Source: Camillea tinctor
Taxonomy: Eukaryota > Ascomycota > Sordariomycetes > Xylariales > Xylariaceae
NCBI GenBank assembly: GCA_022578605.1
Contig: MU394072.1
Span: forward strand, 496,001 to 560,000
DNA: 64,000 nt
Direction of reading: 5' to 3'
Shown: in pieces, positions 1 to 11,359 of the stretch
Layout: the number at the start of each line of letters is the position of its first letter
Position numbering within the stretch: position 1 is the stretch's first letter
Translations under genes and position numbers: made by a program
Notes under the pieces: generated by a model
What the model saw: the letters and a program-made list of their open reading frames with translations, nothing else
Databases searched by the model: none
Told to the model about the DNA's origin: nothing

Positions 1-809
1 TTGCATTCATCGCCAAGGAGCCATAGAACCTGAGTAAAGCCTCGTTTCGAGGCTTCGGCCTGGGCCGCAAGAGCGCCTCCATAGTTTCCACCAACCTTAG
101 CATAACCGTAACCACCAGGCCAAGCTCTTACCATCCCGTCCTCGCTGGCTAGTAGGGAGATACCTCCTGGTACAGTGTCCATCTGGGGGAAAAGGACGGA
201 AATGATGAACAAGGTCGCCTCTTTCGGTGCCCCGACGCCAAGTCCAGCATGGCTTCCGATGAGGGCAGGACGAAGGTAGAGGAACTGTCCAGGTCGCGAC
301 TTGGGAAGCCACCTAGCTCCGTCAACCTCCATAAGGCTAATAATGAGCTTCTCCACCTCAGCTGGGTCGAAGGCGGGCAGACCGACACGGGTCGAAGAGA
401 TGACCATGCGCTTCGCGTTGCAGTCGGGGCGGAAAAGACGCAGCTTGCCGTCATATCCACGATACGCCTTCAGCCCTTCGAAGCACTCGGTTCCGTAGTG
501 CAGGACGGAAGCCGTTGGCATCAAGGTGAAGGCGCCGTACGGCTTCAACTCGGGAGTACCCCACCCGGTGGTGCTATTCCAGACGGCAGTGACCATATGA
601 TCTGTGCATTGGCTGCAGGTTTTGTAGATGGGGTCGTCAACCTCAGGGACAGGCTGAGGGTTCTGGGTGAGGGTTACTTTCAGGGCCGAGGCATCAAGCG
701 GTCTCAGGGTGCCGTTAGACTCTGCTGCTGCTTTCTTCGCCATTGTTGCGGCGATGAGGTCAGAGCCCTGCTGGACCTCATCGTGGATCTGGACAGCGGA
801 TGGTGACAT
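1..809 (-). CDS. Branched-chain amino acid aminotransferase, N-terminal part (cut by window edge)
   Basis: Fold-type IV PLP aminotransferase that interconverts Leu, Ile and Val with their 2-oxoacids. The frame is open from the ATG at 809 to the window edge: 269 codons, with the C-terminal part outside. Visible family landmarks are the GTECFEGLKAYRG block (about residues 106-118), the RPDCNAKRM block (127-135) and GYAKVGGNYGG, whose Lys238 should be the Schiff-base lysine. Fungal members are about 400 residues, so roughly a third is missing. No clear mitochondrial presequence precedes the conserved domain, which leaves a cytosolic location possible. No intron is needed in the visible part. The family call is firm. 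Which paralogue this is cannot be told here. Confidence 0.93.
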   Translation of the reverse strand, partial: MSPSAVQIHDEVQQGSDLIAATMAKKAAAESNGTLRPLDASALKVTLTQNPQPVPEVDDPIYKTCSQCTDHMVTAVWNSTTGWGTPELKPYGAFTLMPTASVLHYGTECFEGLKAYRGYDGKLRLFRPDCNAKRMVISSTRVGLPAFDPAEVEKLIISLMEVDGARWLPKSRPGQFLYLRPALIGSHAGLGVGAPKEATLFIISVLFPQMDTVPGGISLLASEDGMVRAWPGGYGYAKVGGNYGGALAAQAEASKRGFTQVLWLLGDEC

Positions 810-3201
810 TTTTGTTCTTCTCTTTTTGCAGTATCCAAAGTGTACAGGCTACAATCAGTTGCAATGGAACTTGAGGAGAGAAAGAGAGAAACTTGAAGAC
901 TAAGTGAAAGGAGGGAACAATGTAATTTATGTCGACAGCAGTGTTTGTTATATTAATAAGAGTCATAGTAGAGGAAAAAATCAACCGGGCCTTTACCCCC
1001 TGGTTCCAGCCCCCAACACCATCAAGGCCAAGGCCACCTTAGCCTTACCGCAACTCTCTCCACAGCCGTCATGTCATTCAACGGATCCCCCGAATCGACC
1101 GGCGGACCCTCTGTATCAGATTTTGCAAGGGGAAACAAGAAAGAAAAGGAAGATAAGAAAAGAAAAGAAAAGAAAAAAAGAAGAGACCAAAAAAAAAAGC
1201 CGGTGCCAACCGCCACCCACCCACGTTCCGCAGTGGGGATCCAACGGATTCGAGCTAATAGTTAGTCATGACGAGCGCTCATAGGTCCGTGGATGTGTAT
1301 AACAAGTGAAATGTATGGATAACCAACCAAGGTGGATCTGGTTCGATCTACACTACCTGTCAAGCACCGCTATTTCGAGTGAAACATCGCGTACTTACCT
1401 ATAGTTGGCAGCAAAGAACAAAAAGAAAAAGAAGAGCGAAAAGAAAAACAAAAAGAAAAAAAAATGAATCACGGATACCGGGACCGTAGACCGCGTGTTG
1501 ATATGTGGACCCCGATGCCGGTTACGGGAGCCAAGGCCAGTGTAAGTAAGGATAGATTACAACCTCGCCCTTTCGGCAGGGCTACGAAAACACCGATAAA
1601 TGAGGGCCTGTCTGCTCGGTGACTCTTTTGGAAAGCATCGGTATTGGGTGTTGGAGATAAGACTGGACAGGGTGATGATGAGGAATACGAAGATGAAGAT
1701 GAAGACGAAGCACGTGATTATTGTGTTGACTTGAGTTTAGCAAGGTACCTGGGTACATAACCTAGGTACTTAGCACTAATAATGTTATGCATTGGTCAAG
1801 TCACATGTAACACACCATTAAACTTTATAAAAATAGCTGTCTATAGTGTTACTACATGTATAACCAGCTATTTGAGGAAACTATATGAGCCTAGATTGAT
1901 GCATGTGATATTGCATGTGACATATGAGGTTGTTAATGTGCTTAAGTAACTATATGCAATAGCTTTCATGCTAAGAGCAGTTTCAAATATCCATTAAACA
2001 ATATGTTGCACTTAACACACAACATAACACAACATAGTATAGAATCACACCGCAGTTAACATCGAAAACTAACCTGGCCTAACTCACTGTCCTGACTAGC
2101 TAGGATTTCCCACAAGTGCTGGGTTAGAGATGTATGTACAGCTCGCGCCCTTCCGTCTTGCTGCTCCTTACCGGCTCCGAGCTCGGACCATTACCACCAG
2201 GTTCAACCCAGGTACGTGTAGTACTGAGAAGATCTCATATGTTGTGTACCATGTAGACCAATTTGATAGATCGGATCATGATGAATGCTCTGCAAACTAA
2301 GCAAGGTTCGCTACAATATTTTCTGGATGCTGGGTGTGGATTGGCTCGGCCATGTGTGTTTATATATTTGCTAGCGATGTGCTCGTGTTGTTAATCACGA
2401 TATCGGTGCGTCTTGTTATTCAGGGTGCGGCAACTTTGATGTCGGCGCCAAGTTAACGTTGCCGGCATATAATCTACATCGATATATTAGGTAGCCTGTT
2501 TGCATATTTGTATGACATTCATACCTACTTAAACGTCGGGTATTGCACATCTCAGTTGATTAATATTGATGGTCGTGTGTAAGTCAGGTCAATACACTCC
2601 GGCCACCAAATGTCTCCGAGATTAGAACAAAAGAGATACTAATCCTCCAAAACACGTAATGTGTAGTTACCTAACTTATATAAAATAGATACAACATTTA
2701 TCGTTTCTACTAATTCGGGAATACCCAAGAGTTAGAGTTAGTAATTTGAGGCAACCTCATTTACGTCACTTAGACCACCTTATCCCGGGGTTTACGGATA
2801 TAGTGTGCTGTATATACGGCTTATACATACCTCTCAGCTCAGCACCAAGGAATTAAGGTATGTACTAATACACTAACACCTACTACGGAGTAGAGGTATT
2901 GGAGGGGTCACCAGGTCTGTGCGATTACTCAGGTTAGCAGCTTTCACAACTATCCGGGATCCCGAGACATACCTAGGTACGGCCTAATCCAATCGATAGG
3001 GAATATACAAAGACTTACCTAAGTATTCTCTAAGAGATATTTAAGTTCTTTTACATACTACATATGTAGTACCTTTACTAGACTTACATCTATTTACTAC
3101 TATTTATTTACATTGCTTCTTTTCTCCCCACATCGTGATACTACATAACCATACTAAGTACAGGTTTTCAATCAATTATCTTAAAAGAAAAAGAAAAAAA
3201 A
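810..3201. other. Intergenic region, 2.4 kb, no gene seen
   Basis: It holds the upstream region of the aminotransferase and of FMP52. Two A/G-only tracts built of AAAAG-like units lie at about 1132-1200 and 1412-1470. The palindrome ACCTAGGT occurs at 1760-1767 and TACCTAGGTA at 2970-2979. The stretch 1750-3200 is AT-rich with stops in all frames. A purine run ends directly at the FMP52 start codon (3183-3201). Confidence 0.6.
1132..1200 (+). repeat. Purine-only AAAAG-type tract
   Basis: About 70 bases of A and G with irregular AAAAG/AAGAAA units. Such tracts are common in the upstream regions of filamentous fungi. The short frames crossing it code only K/R/E and are not genes. Confidence 0.7.
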
Positions 3202-3989
3202 ATGATCACCACCACGGCAGTTTTCGGTAATACTGGTCTCGTAGGAGCAGAGATCCTATCGACTCTATTAGCCCTCGATGCATGCAAGACCGTTTACACC
3301 ATCTCCCGTCGCCAACCCAAGGCAGAGTCCCCCAAGTTGAATGTCACCATTGAGCCCGACAGCACCAAGTGGACCTCCATCCTCTCGTCCCTCTCGCCCT
3401 TCCCCTCCATCGTCTTCTCTGCCGTCGGCACCACCCGGCTGCAAGCGGGCGGTATCCAAAACCAGTGGAAGATCGACCATGACTGTGAGATACATACATA
3501 ACCCCTTTTTAGCAGCAGCATCAACAACAACAACCACCATACAGAGCTAACCTTTTCCTGCTAACCCCAGTAAACGTCGAGATCGCCAAATCCGCCCGCG
3601 CCTCGGGCGCCAAAACCTTCGTCTTCGTATCCTCGGCGGGCACGCGGGGCCTGCTCGCGAACCACATGCCCTACTCGCAGATGAAGCAAGGCGTCGAGGA
3701 CAAGATCAAAGAGCTCGACTTCGAGCAGGCCATCATCTTGCGCCCGGGCCTGCTGCTGGGCCACCGCGAAGTGTCGCGCACGGGCGAGGGCGCCGCCATA
3801 GCCCTCGCCCGCTGTATCGGGCGCCTGAGCCAGGCCGCCCAGGACATGTTCGCGCAGGAGGCCGACGTTATTGCGCGTGCGGCCGTGTCAGCAACGCGGA
3901 TTGCGGCTGAGGGCAAGGCCCCGAATAAGTACTGGGTGCTGGAGGCGGCGGATATAATTCGTCTGGGCAGGACGGAGTGGAAGGCGTAG
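3202..3989 (+). CDS. FMP52: FMP52-like mitochondrial outer-membrane short-chain reductase
   Basis: NAD(P)-binding Rossmann protein of the FMP52 family, found at the mitochondrial outer membrane in yeast; substrate unknown. Two exons, 3202-3484 and 3571-3989, with an 86-nt intron (donor GTGAG, CTAAC branch site, acceptor CCCCAG), give 233 residues, matching the family length of about 230. The N-terminus carries the dinucleotide motif GNTGLVG (residues 9-15). SSAGTRG (115-121) and Y129-x3-K133 fit the SDR active site. The splice joins IDHD to LNVEIAK in frame, as expected for the family. The ATG is preceded by an A-rich leader. The second exon is clearly GC-richer than the first. The family call is firm; enzymatic activity is inferred. 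Confidence 0.9.
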
Positions 3990-4654
3990 GAGTAGTAGTA
4001 GGTGGCTTGACTGGGGAAGAGGGGGGAGAGAGGAGGGAAGTTTGGGGCGGGGGGCTCATTACTGTGGTTTTTTCTCCCCTCTACACATGATTATTCCCAA
4101 CGAGGCGTTTGGCGCAAAGGGTTGGCTGAGGAACCGGGTGGCGCATCGTATTGTTCAACCATCATGCACACGCACATAGATGTCTGATCACATGGCGGTC
4201 GAAACAAGAGAAACACATTCAGAGATAGTAGTGTTGTTGTAAAGATATTATATCACGTGTAGTCCAACATATCGATCGTAAACAGGAGATAAGGTAGCGT
4301 ATGTACTAAGTATGTAGGCTAGTCCATTAACAAATGCATAGGTTATGTTATAGATGTGGTGGGAGAAGGCCAACCTAGTGCTTACACACAACTTCTGTAT
4401 ATAGAGATGATCTGCCCTGTCACCACGGTATTGGGCAAAGGTGCTATATAAGGGTATCTTATTAGATCTCAACAAGATGGCCAAGGGGAGTAGAGTATCA
4501 TAAAGAACCTTAAACAGTCAGACAACCGAGTCGTCATCACTTAACCATAAGAGTAAATAGCCATGAATATCTAGTCTATATTCTATCGTAGACCAAATGA
4601 TTCTACCGTGAAAAGGGGCTCTATCAACAGGATGAAAATGCCAGGTTAGATTAG
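3990..4654. other. Intergenic spacer between convergent genes
   Basis: 3' flanks of FMP52 and of the kinase-like gene, which converge here. GC-rich just after FMP52, then AT-rich. No coding signal or structured repeat seen. Confidence 0.6.
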
Positions 4655-5947
4655 TTAGTTAGGGAGTGCTTGCTCTTCCTCCTGTTGGCTCGCAACATGC
4701 TGCTCGTAAAGCCAACTCCTCCAGCCTTCATCTTTCAGTATAGCTCGCACCCGTGCCTCGAGCCACTCGGTATTCCCCCAGAACCCCCACGACGCCTGGA
4801 ACCGCAGCCAGTCCACCAGCGCCGTCTCCCAATGCCGTACGAAGAGCGCCCACTCATACTCCCCCTCCCCTCCCTCCAACAAACCCTCGCGGTACCTCTC
4901 CAAAAGCGCCCTCTCCCCCATCCCCATCCCCAACTCCTCCTCCCCTTCCTCATCTTCTTCCACGAGCATCCCCAGCGGCACCGAGCACGTAAACAGCTTC
5001 GCCAGATCGCACACCCCCAGCCCCAAGCCCACATACTGGAAGTCATAAAACGCCACCACATCCCCCGCCGCGCTCGCAAACAAGTTCTCCGACTTAACAT
5101 CCCCATGGATCAAGCTCTCATGCGCCCCCACCCCCCCTTTCCGCGGCGCCAGCACACCGGCCACCACCTCCGCCACGCACAACCCCGCGTACTCACCCCT
5201 CGGCCCGCACAGCACCCCGCTCCACTCCGACCCCGCGTCCGCGGCCAGGGCCGCGAGCTCGCGGCGGCGCGTCGCGAGGTACGTGTACCCGCCATTGAGC
5301 CAGACGCCGTCCCCCTTCCCCTTCCCCTTCCCCTTCCTTCGTTCATACTCGACCAGCGGGGGCAGCACCAGCTCGCCCGCCACGTTGCCCCCGTCCTCTC
5401 TCAACAGCGCCCGTGTACTGCGATGAAACCCCGCGAGCCACGAAAGCGCGGCGCGCACCTGCGTCGGGGATAAGGCGCCGCGCCGGCCCGCCACGGCGGG
5501 GAACCGCGGGCGCAGGTCCGCCATCAGGGTCGCGGTGAGGCCTGGCAGTTCGTGGTCGCGGGTGCTGGCCAGGGGCCGCGCGACGGGGCAGCAAGGGGGC
5601 AGGCGCGGCGCCACGCGCGCGTAGAAGTACTGCTCCACGGCGTAGCTGAGCATTTTGCGGAGGTGGCCCTCGTCTGCGGAAGATTGGGAAGGGGGCGCGA
5701 TGAGCTTCAGGACCAGGGCGAACGTGTCGTCCGCCGGGGTGTTGTTGTTGTTGTTGTTGTGGTCGTCGCCGAAGAGCAGGCGCCGGGCTTGGGCGCCGGC
5801 TTGGGCGTTCTGCGCGCGCGCGGTGATGGCGCAGATGTGGCCGTAGCCTGCCCAGAGGGATTGCAGGGGCGTGCAGGATGTGAGGTCTAGGGAGTGCGGG
5901 GAGAGTAGGATGGAGGCTACTTCCGAGGCTTTTATAGGGGTTGCCAT
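4655..5947 (-). CDS. Aminoglycoside phosphotransferase/choline kinase-like (APH) protein
   Basis: Single exon, 430 residues. A protein-kinase-like phosphotransferase of the APH superfamily that probably phosphorylates a small molecule; substrate unknown. The catalytic loop is H281-G-D283 followed by N287 (HGDVKSENLF). The Mg-binding aspartate is D302 in YDFQYVGLGLGVCDLAKLF, the Brenner-type second motif. K81 in FALVLKLI is the likely ATP-binding lysine. A poly-Asn run (about 64-69) and a KGKGKGKG run (about 205-212) are coded by simple repeats and probably form loops. An acidic insert (about 330-340) follows the second motif. Fungi carry many APH paralogues of unclear role. The start is the only ATG before the conserved domain. 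The superfamily call is good; the substrate is not assigned. Confidence 0.8.
   Translation of the reverse strand: MATPIKASEVASILLSPHSLDLTSCTPLQSLWAGYGHICAITARAQNAQAGAQARRLLFGDDHNNNNNNTPADDTFALVLKLIAPPSQSSADEGHLRKMLSYAVEQYFYARVAPRLPPCCPVARPLASTRDHELPGLTATLMADLRPRFPAVAGRRGALSPTQVRAALSWLAGFHRSTRALLREDGGNVAGELVLPPLVEYERRKGKGKGKGDGVWLNGGYTYLATRRRELAALAADAGSEWSGVLCGPRGEYAGLCVAEVVAGVLAPRKGGVGAHESLIHGDVKSENLFASAAGDVVAFYDFQYVGLGLGVCDLAKLFTCSVPLGMLVEEDEEGEEELGMGMGERALLERYREGLLEGGEGEYEWALFVRHWETALVDWLRFQASWGFWGNTEWLEARVRAILKDEGWRSWLYEQHVASQQEEEQALPN
5740..5760 (+). repeat. (GTT)n microsatellite inside the APH-like gene
   Basis: Trinucleotide run that codes, on the minus strand, the poly-Asn stretch of the APH-like kinase. 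It keeps the frame and is a likely site of length polymorphism. Confidence 0.8.
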
Positions 5948-6489
5948 GGTGGGTTGGTGGGGGAATAGGGGGTTGTAAATGGTCAGGGGGGAGAGGGGAA
6001 GGTGGTAGAGGTTGCAGCTGTTTGGGCCTTTCTACGATTTTGTGTCTTGGGCGATTACAGTTGGCAGACTGGGTTGGAGATGGACTCCAGCTGGTTGCGG
6101 CCGAGAACAGCTGTAGGAGTACGTGTATTCCCCCTTTTAGGGGTCAACCCTCTTCTCACATCTCAATTAAATGAGTGTAGGCTGATTCAAAGAAACATAA
6201 TTAGTCTAGTGTTGTTCTTCTATAGCCCATGGGTAGCTCACATTGGTACTAAATGAATATAAGCTGCAGGAGTGTGTGATACCGTCAATTAAGAAGAACG
6301 ATATTGAATGAGTTATGTGATGAGTAGTAGGGAAATACGCTTAGAACATAGAGATAAAGTCAACTCTGATAACTTAAGGCTAGGGTATTCAAATCAAAGC
6401 AAGTCACGTAGTGAAGACTTAAAATTTATTATGAGAGGCGGAAAATCATCTGATCATTTCTCCGAGTGGTATCCCTTCAATAACCTGAA
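5948..6489. other. Intergenic spacer upstream of the APH-like gene
   Basis: Promoter side of the kinase-like gene. GT-rich near the start codon, AT-rich further away. Nothing else recognised. Confidence 0.5.
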
Positions 6490-6864
6490 CTAATAACCTG
6501 AACTCCCAGCTAACCAAAGATTCCCTCCATCGCATATCCGAAAATATAACCAATGTTTTCCTCCAATAAAATACCCAAAAATGGTGTTATGGTTTCTCGC
6601 TTTGATCCCAAAAAGTTCAATATCTCCTGGTTGATGATGTGTTGCAATTCTGTCGTGGCTCATAAAATCCCAATCCTTATATCCTTCCCATAAGCGAGGC
6701 ACATGGTCGATTATATACAAGCCCTTCCTTGACGTCTTCTCGTGAATTGCTCCCCCCAGCTCGTGAATAAGATTCAAATTCGAGGTGCCCAAGTTGTAGG
6801 TGTCCAAGCTTGACGTGTCCAAGTTCGTGGTGTCCGAGTTCGTGGTGTCTAAGTTCAAGCCCAC
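6490..6864 (-). other. Open frame with pentapeptide repeat, overlapping the 3' end of the next gene
   Basis: A 124-codon open frame without an ATG start (it opens on GTG) that overlaps the stop of the gene at 6855-8208 in another frame. It begins with five degenerate 15-bp units (6778-6852) coding LDTTN, SDTTN, LDTSS, LDTYN and LGTSN. It continues with a Trp/Gly-rich stretch that looks coding-like (RLWEGYKDWDF, GGKHWLYFRICDGG). It could be a frameshifted or separately spliced extension of the upstream gene, or the chance product of a minisatellite in its 3' UTR. No homologue recognised. Confidence 0.25.
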
Positions 6865-8208
6865 GTTTTGTTTGCCCGGCGGGTGGGGACCTTGTTCGCC
6901 TGCTTCTTGGTCTGCTGCCCCTGCGTCGGTTGCGGCTTTGGTTGTTGTTGCCGTTGTTGTTGGTGAGTTTGAGGAGAGACAGGGGCAGAAGTAGCAGGAC
7001 CGGCGGCGATAGAGCTCCAGAGAGGCTTGGCCGGGGTGCTGGATGAGGGCGTGGGTGAACCCTTGGTCGCGATAGGGGTGGAAAGTGGCCGGGGCGCTGG
7101 CTCGGGGCTTGGACTACTGGACGGCTTTGTCTCCGGGGATTCCGGGGTTTGGGGCCATGATCCCGATGTTGGTGGAGATGGTGGCGGAGACATAGTTTGG
7201 ACAGTGGGTTTCTTTAAGATCCTGGCATAGCTATTGCCAGAATCTGGTGATGATGGGCAGGAGCTGGGGGGAGTGGGAGGTTTGCCGTTGACGCGGGATG
7301 ATTTGGCCCGTTTTGGTAATATCTTGTCTCCGCACCCGGGATTGAGACAAGTATTACAGTTGAGTTTAGGGCTCCGAATCCCTGTCTGGTACATCCGGCT
7401 TTTAACCTCCATGTGACTGAGAAGGTCGGAAAGGCTCTCCGAGGTCAAGCGAAGTTGATGGGGCGTCTTGTCGAAGAATTTGAGTGTCGTGGCTGGGACG
7501 ACGTAAGCGTTGTGGACGTATACCCAAGAGGTGCGGATCTTGGGGCAGTATCGTCCATCAGCCAGACGAAGGAGCGGGAATTTATTGTTTGGCCGCTCTG
7601 AGCCTTCGAATGCTCGGAACCCATCAACCTCCTTGCGGCTGTGCCATTTCTGGTTCCATGGAGCCACTATAAAATAGGGTGTTAGTAAATGTTATAACCT
7701 AGGTAGTGGGCAATGCTTGAACTCAGAGAACTCTGTGGTAATCAAAATTCATAGGATTTGTGTCACACCCCTATACATATCAACTAGCATTGGCCCTGCT
7801 CACTTAATCTCATCGCTTTTCGATACAGAACGTCACTGGGCCCAGCATATTCTTCCCCAAAACAAACAACACGAAGCAGCAAAAGACACAAAGTCACTCT
7901 GATTACTTACAGAAGTTGTTCGCGGCACTCGATCCATACGCTGAGATCGTCGTGACAAGGTAGTGCTCGTAATTGGGAGCCCGAGCTAGAATGACCACCG
8001 GGTGGCCCGCCGCCTTGATGTGAAGGTATTTGGTTGAGATCAGTTCATCATGATCTGCGGCATTGAATTCGCGGGCTTCACGCAGGTAGGCGATATCGCC
8101 AGCCTCCCATTGAGACCAGCTATTATCTCTAGGCTCCTTGGTGTCGTATTGGTTGTATGATCTCTTGGTAGCGCGTTCGGAGCGCCAGTTGTTGGAAAGA
8201 CGTGCCAT
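6855..8208 (-). CDS. Fungal-specific hypothetical protein with Pro/Ser-rich tail
   Basis: Two exons, 8208-7911 and 7666-6855, separated by a 244-nt intron (GTAAGT donor, TTTTATAG acceptor); product 369 residues. The N-terminal half (about 25-200) looks like a folded domain, with WEAGDIAYLRE, GHPVVILAR and YCPKIRTSWVYVHNAYVVP. The join reads ...AANNF-LAPWNQKW.... It is followed by a Cys-rich patch (CNTCLNPGCGD) and then a low-complexity Pro/Ser/Thr tail with Gln-rich stretches ending in basic residues. The layout resembles fungal proteins with an N-terminal domain that handles small ligands or cell-surface cues, but I do not recognise the family. No signal peptide or membrane segment. The intron is longer than others in the window, so a missed small exon is possible. 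Confidence 0.65.
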
Positions 8209-10663
8209 GGTGAATCAATAAGGGAGTTGTATAAGATATGGGGAATAATGATGTGGGGGGTAATGAATGGGGGATAATTGTATAGGGGATAATAGTATAG
8301 GGGTAAAGCTATATTGTGAGAGGATTGGATTCTGGGGAACTCGTTCGTCTTGGTGTGATAGGAAGAGAAGATTGATGAGGAATGATGGGAAAGAAAGGGA
8401 GAATCAGTCCCTCTTATATACCCACAACACCCTTCCTCTGACTTTTCTGTCCCGGTGAAACCAAAGCAAGATGAAGGAACTCATACGTGTCCTCGGCCGT
8501 TGAGTTAGTACGATCATGAGTTTAACTGTATTGAAAAGAGCTGCCCGGTGTCCAATCTGAACTTAATACGACTGTTCAACTATATAGTGGCAAAAGGAAT
8601 GGATTAAAATTCTTGACTGAACTCAGTATCGTGTAATGATTCAACCCAAAGGGTCCTACTGAACTAGAGATAGGGAGGACCCCCTACCAACAGCTGTATG
8701 AGGCTGTGAGGGACTAGGGACAGCAGTTCCCAGTCTACGACACCCAACCTTCATACTGTTGGTTTAAAATAGGAAGCAGAGGAATGGATATATGAAGTGC
8801 AATGCAACACAATCTATATACACAGAAATATGGTCCCTAGTTCCCCTAGTCCCCACAACGCTACTAGTCCAGGAAAGGGGGAAGAATATTTATGAAGGAA
8901 GGCTCTGTTTTCAAACTCAAATGCCCTGCAAAATCGACATGTTCACCTATCATTAGAGTTTTCGAAATAGTTACAATACCTTGGAAAAAAAACTTAGACA
9001 CATGCTCATTCATCAGGGGATCATTTTTAAGGGAGTTCATCTCAAACTGCCCTACGGGATTTGACATTCTCATCTCACAAACCCAGTAGCTTACCGTTGA
9101 ACTCAATTAGTGAGCAACAAATAACGTCTTTTCCCCCTTGACAAGGCTATGCTACAAACCCAATTTGATACAAGTAACTAGAACTGTTGAAAGGTACAGC
9201 GAATCAACTCTCTCACAAAGTTCTATGTTAAGTTTACAACTCTATTTCTTCTTGAGTTTGTAAACGCGGTTGCTTCCTCTAAACATCAAACTCAACATCC
9301 TGCCCTCGAAAAAAGGGGGTGAAAACAAACTTAGTCGCATCATCAGGTGATGTCTGAAGGACAAGCTTTTACATGGTGGCTCTTGGTAGAAACGAGAGAG
9401 AGAATAGCAAGCCACACAGGATTGAGTTAGTTAATAAGCTTTACATACACCTGCCTTGCCGTTTATATTTATTATTGGCTCACGAAAAGACGTTTAAAAC
9501 CGACTAGTGAAAAACAAAAATAGATAGGGTTCATCTGAATTGCGTTGCTCCGTGCTGTGTGCGCAAAGCTTGAATGCTTTAGGTGCGGATATGTAATGTA
9601 TGTAAGTGATAAATAAACTCTGGGGAAGCGAGGTGCATGTATGTATGTAGGTTATCTACATCATATCAGCTATAGTTTGTCATTTAGTGAACTTAACTGG
9701 TTCATAGAGGAAAGCGAAATCTAATGGCTATGGAACTGAACCTACCTAAGGTATGGGCCTATGCAACCTGAAATACCCTTTAGCCACAGTGACTACTTAT
9801 TCAAGCACATAGTATGGATGAGTAGGTAGTCAGGCCATATATTGATATAAGGTTATGCGTTAGTTGTCAGTTGAGTGTCTATCGTACGAGAAGCCGTTAG
9901 ACGTTTAACCTCGATAGACTTCGTGGAGAATGTTAAGCTGAGAGAGTTATTAATAGAAAAAAGTTAGACACGCGAGAAAAAGAGGGATAGACCCCTTAGT
10001 AATATATACTTTGGTACATAACCTAATTATTCCCGAAGCCAGACCGGATATCTCCCAAGATTAGGTAGTACAGGAGATTAGTAGCCAAGCTTAAAAGAAA
10101 AGGGCGGGCAGTCGGGATGCCAATGGAAGATTGACGAAACTTGGTTACATCAGCTGAACCCCGCGGTCGTTGCGCATTCGATTCTCTTATCTTTACTCTT
10201 TACTCTTTTCTCATTTATTTATTTCATCTTTTCTTTCTGACTAACACAACAACCCCCCAATCCAATTATTAGCTTGTCTAGTAAGATATCTACTACCTAG
10301 GTAGTAATTCATCTTATCTTTCAAAATTCATTCTACGATATAATCGGCGCAATAACTATTATTTGACTCACTTTTCTTACATCCAATCTATAATACATCA
10401 AGAATACCCCGCGCATTCTTCCCGCGCATTCTCCCCCCCTCATCCTTGCCGTCACACCCTCATCCCGTTTCTTCATCTTTCTCCCTTCCACCCATTGGCC
10501 TATCTAGATGAACACAAAACATTAAACACGGGTCTCACGGGAAGATCTCAGACTCTTACACCAAAAAAAGCAAATCCATTCCATCCCGTCTGCCCTCTGT
10601 GCAACCCCCTCCTTCTTTCACCCCACCACATCGATCTACACCATCAGTCTCAGCACCGCAACC
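8209..10663. other. Intergenic region, 2.45 kb, no gene seen
   Basis: Divergent promoter region between the hypothetical gene (-) and riboflavin kinase (+). AT-rich in the middle. Only short ORFs on both strands, none with domain-like composition. A perfect 16-bp palindrome TACTACCTAGGTAGTA lies at 10291-10306. A pyrimidine-rich tract at about 10185-10245 is a plausible core promoter element of the riboflavin kinase gene. Confidence 0.6.
10291..10306. repeat. 16-bp perfect palindrome with CCTAGG core
   Basis: TACTACCTAGGTAGTA reads identically on both strands. It lies 358 bases upstream of the riboflavin kinase ATG. It belongs to a motif seen repeatedly between genes in this window. Confidence 0.8.
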
Positions 10664-11359
10664 ATGTCAGCCTCCACCTCAACATCAACATCAACATCCA
10701 CCACCACCACGGCAACCGAACCGTCCTCCACCACCACCCCGTCCTCGCGCCCCCGAATCCTGTACCCCGACTCCGGCCCCACGCCGCCCTTCCCGCTGCG
10801 CATGGAAGGCGAAGTGATATCCGGGTTCGGGCGCGGGTCCAAGGAGCTCGGGATCCCCACGGCGAACCTGCCGGTGGACTCCTCGGCCACGCCGTGGATC
10901 GACTCGGCCAAGTCCGGGGTGTACTTCGGGTGGGCGTCGTTGAAGCTGGCCCCTACGCACCCCGACTCTTCGCCCTCCCCCTCCTCTTCCCATCCCTCTA
11001 ACCCACCCTCTACCCCCGCCCCCTCCGGCTACCAGATCCACCCGATGGTCATGTCCATCGGGTACAACCCGTTCTACAAGAACGCCGTGCGCTCGGCGGA
11101 GGTGCACCTCCTGCACCGCTTCGCGAGCGACTTCTACGGCTGTCCGATGCGGCTGCTGATCCTGGGCTACGTGCGGGAGGAGCTGGACTACGCGGGCCTG
11201 GAGGCGCTGGTGGCGGACATAAACATCGACTGCGAGGTGGCGCGGCGGAGTCTGGCGCGGGAGGCGTGGGTTCCGCGGGAGGGGGTGGTGGTCGAGGAAG
11301 GGAAGGAGGGCCTGCAGAGGGGTACGTTGGATGGGAGTTGGCTTGTTAGGGAGGAGTGA
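10664..11359 (+). CDS. FMN1: Riboflavin kinase
   Basis: Phosphorylates riboflavin with ATP to give FMN, an essential flavin-cofactor step. Single exon, 231 residues. The flavokinase core starts at about residue 45 with GEVISGFGRGSKELGIPTANL; PTAN (65-68) is the Mg/ATP-binding signature. MSIGYNPFYKN (131-140) follows, then SAEVHLLH, where Glu146 is the expected catalytic base. The C-terminal helices read LRLLILGY-type sequence followed by REELDYAGLEALVADINIDCEVAR. Two additions are low-complexity: an N-terminal Ser/Thr repeat from ACATCA units (about 2-28) and a Ser/Pro insert (about 101-121) between core strands. The ATG was chosen because it opens the Ser/Thr extension; M47 inside the core would also keep the motifs. 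The family call is firm. Confidence 0.93.
   Translation: MSASTSTSTSTSTTTTATEPSSTTTPSSRPRILYPDSGPTPPFPLRMEGEVISGFGRGSKELGIPTANLPVDSSATPWIDSAKSGVYFGWASLKLAPTHPDSSPSPSSSHPSNPPSTPAPSGYQIHPMVMSIGYNPFYKNAVRSAEVHLLHRFASDFYGCPMRLLILGYVREELDYAGLEALVADINIDCEVARRSLAREAWVPREGVVVEEGKEGLQRGTLDGSWLVREE

Noticed and set aside
4670..5473. 267-codon plus-strand frame across the APH-like gene
   Set aside because: His/Pro/Arg-rich antisense shadow; the minus frame has the HGD and DFQ motifs.
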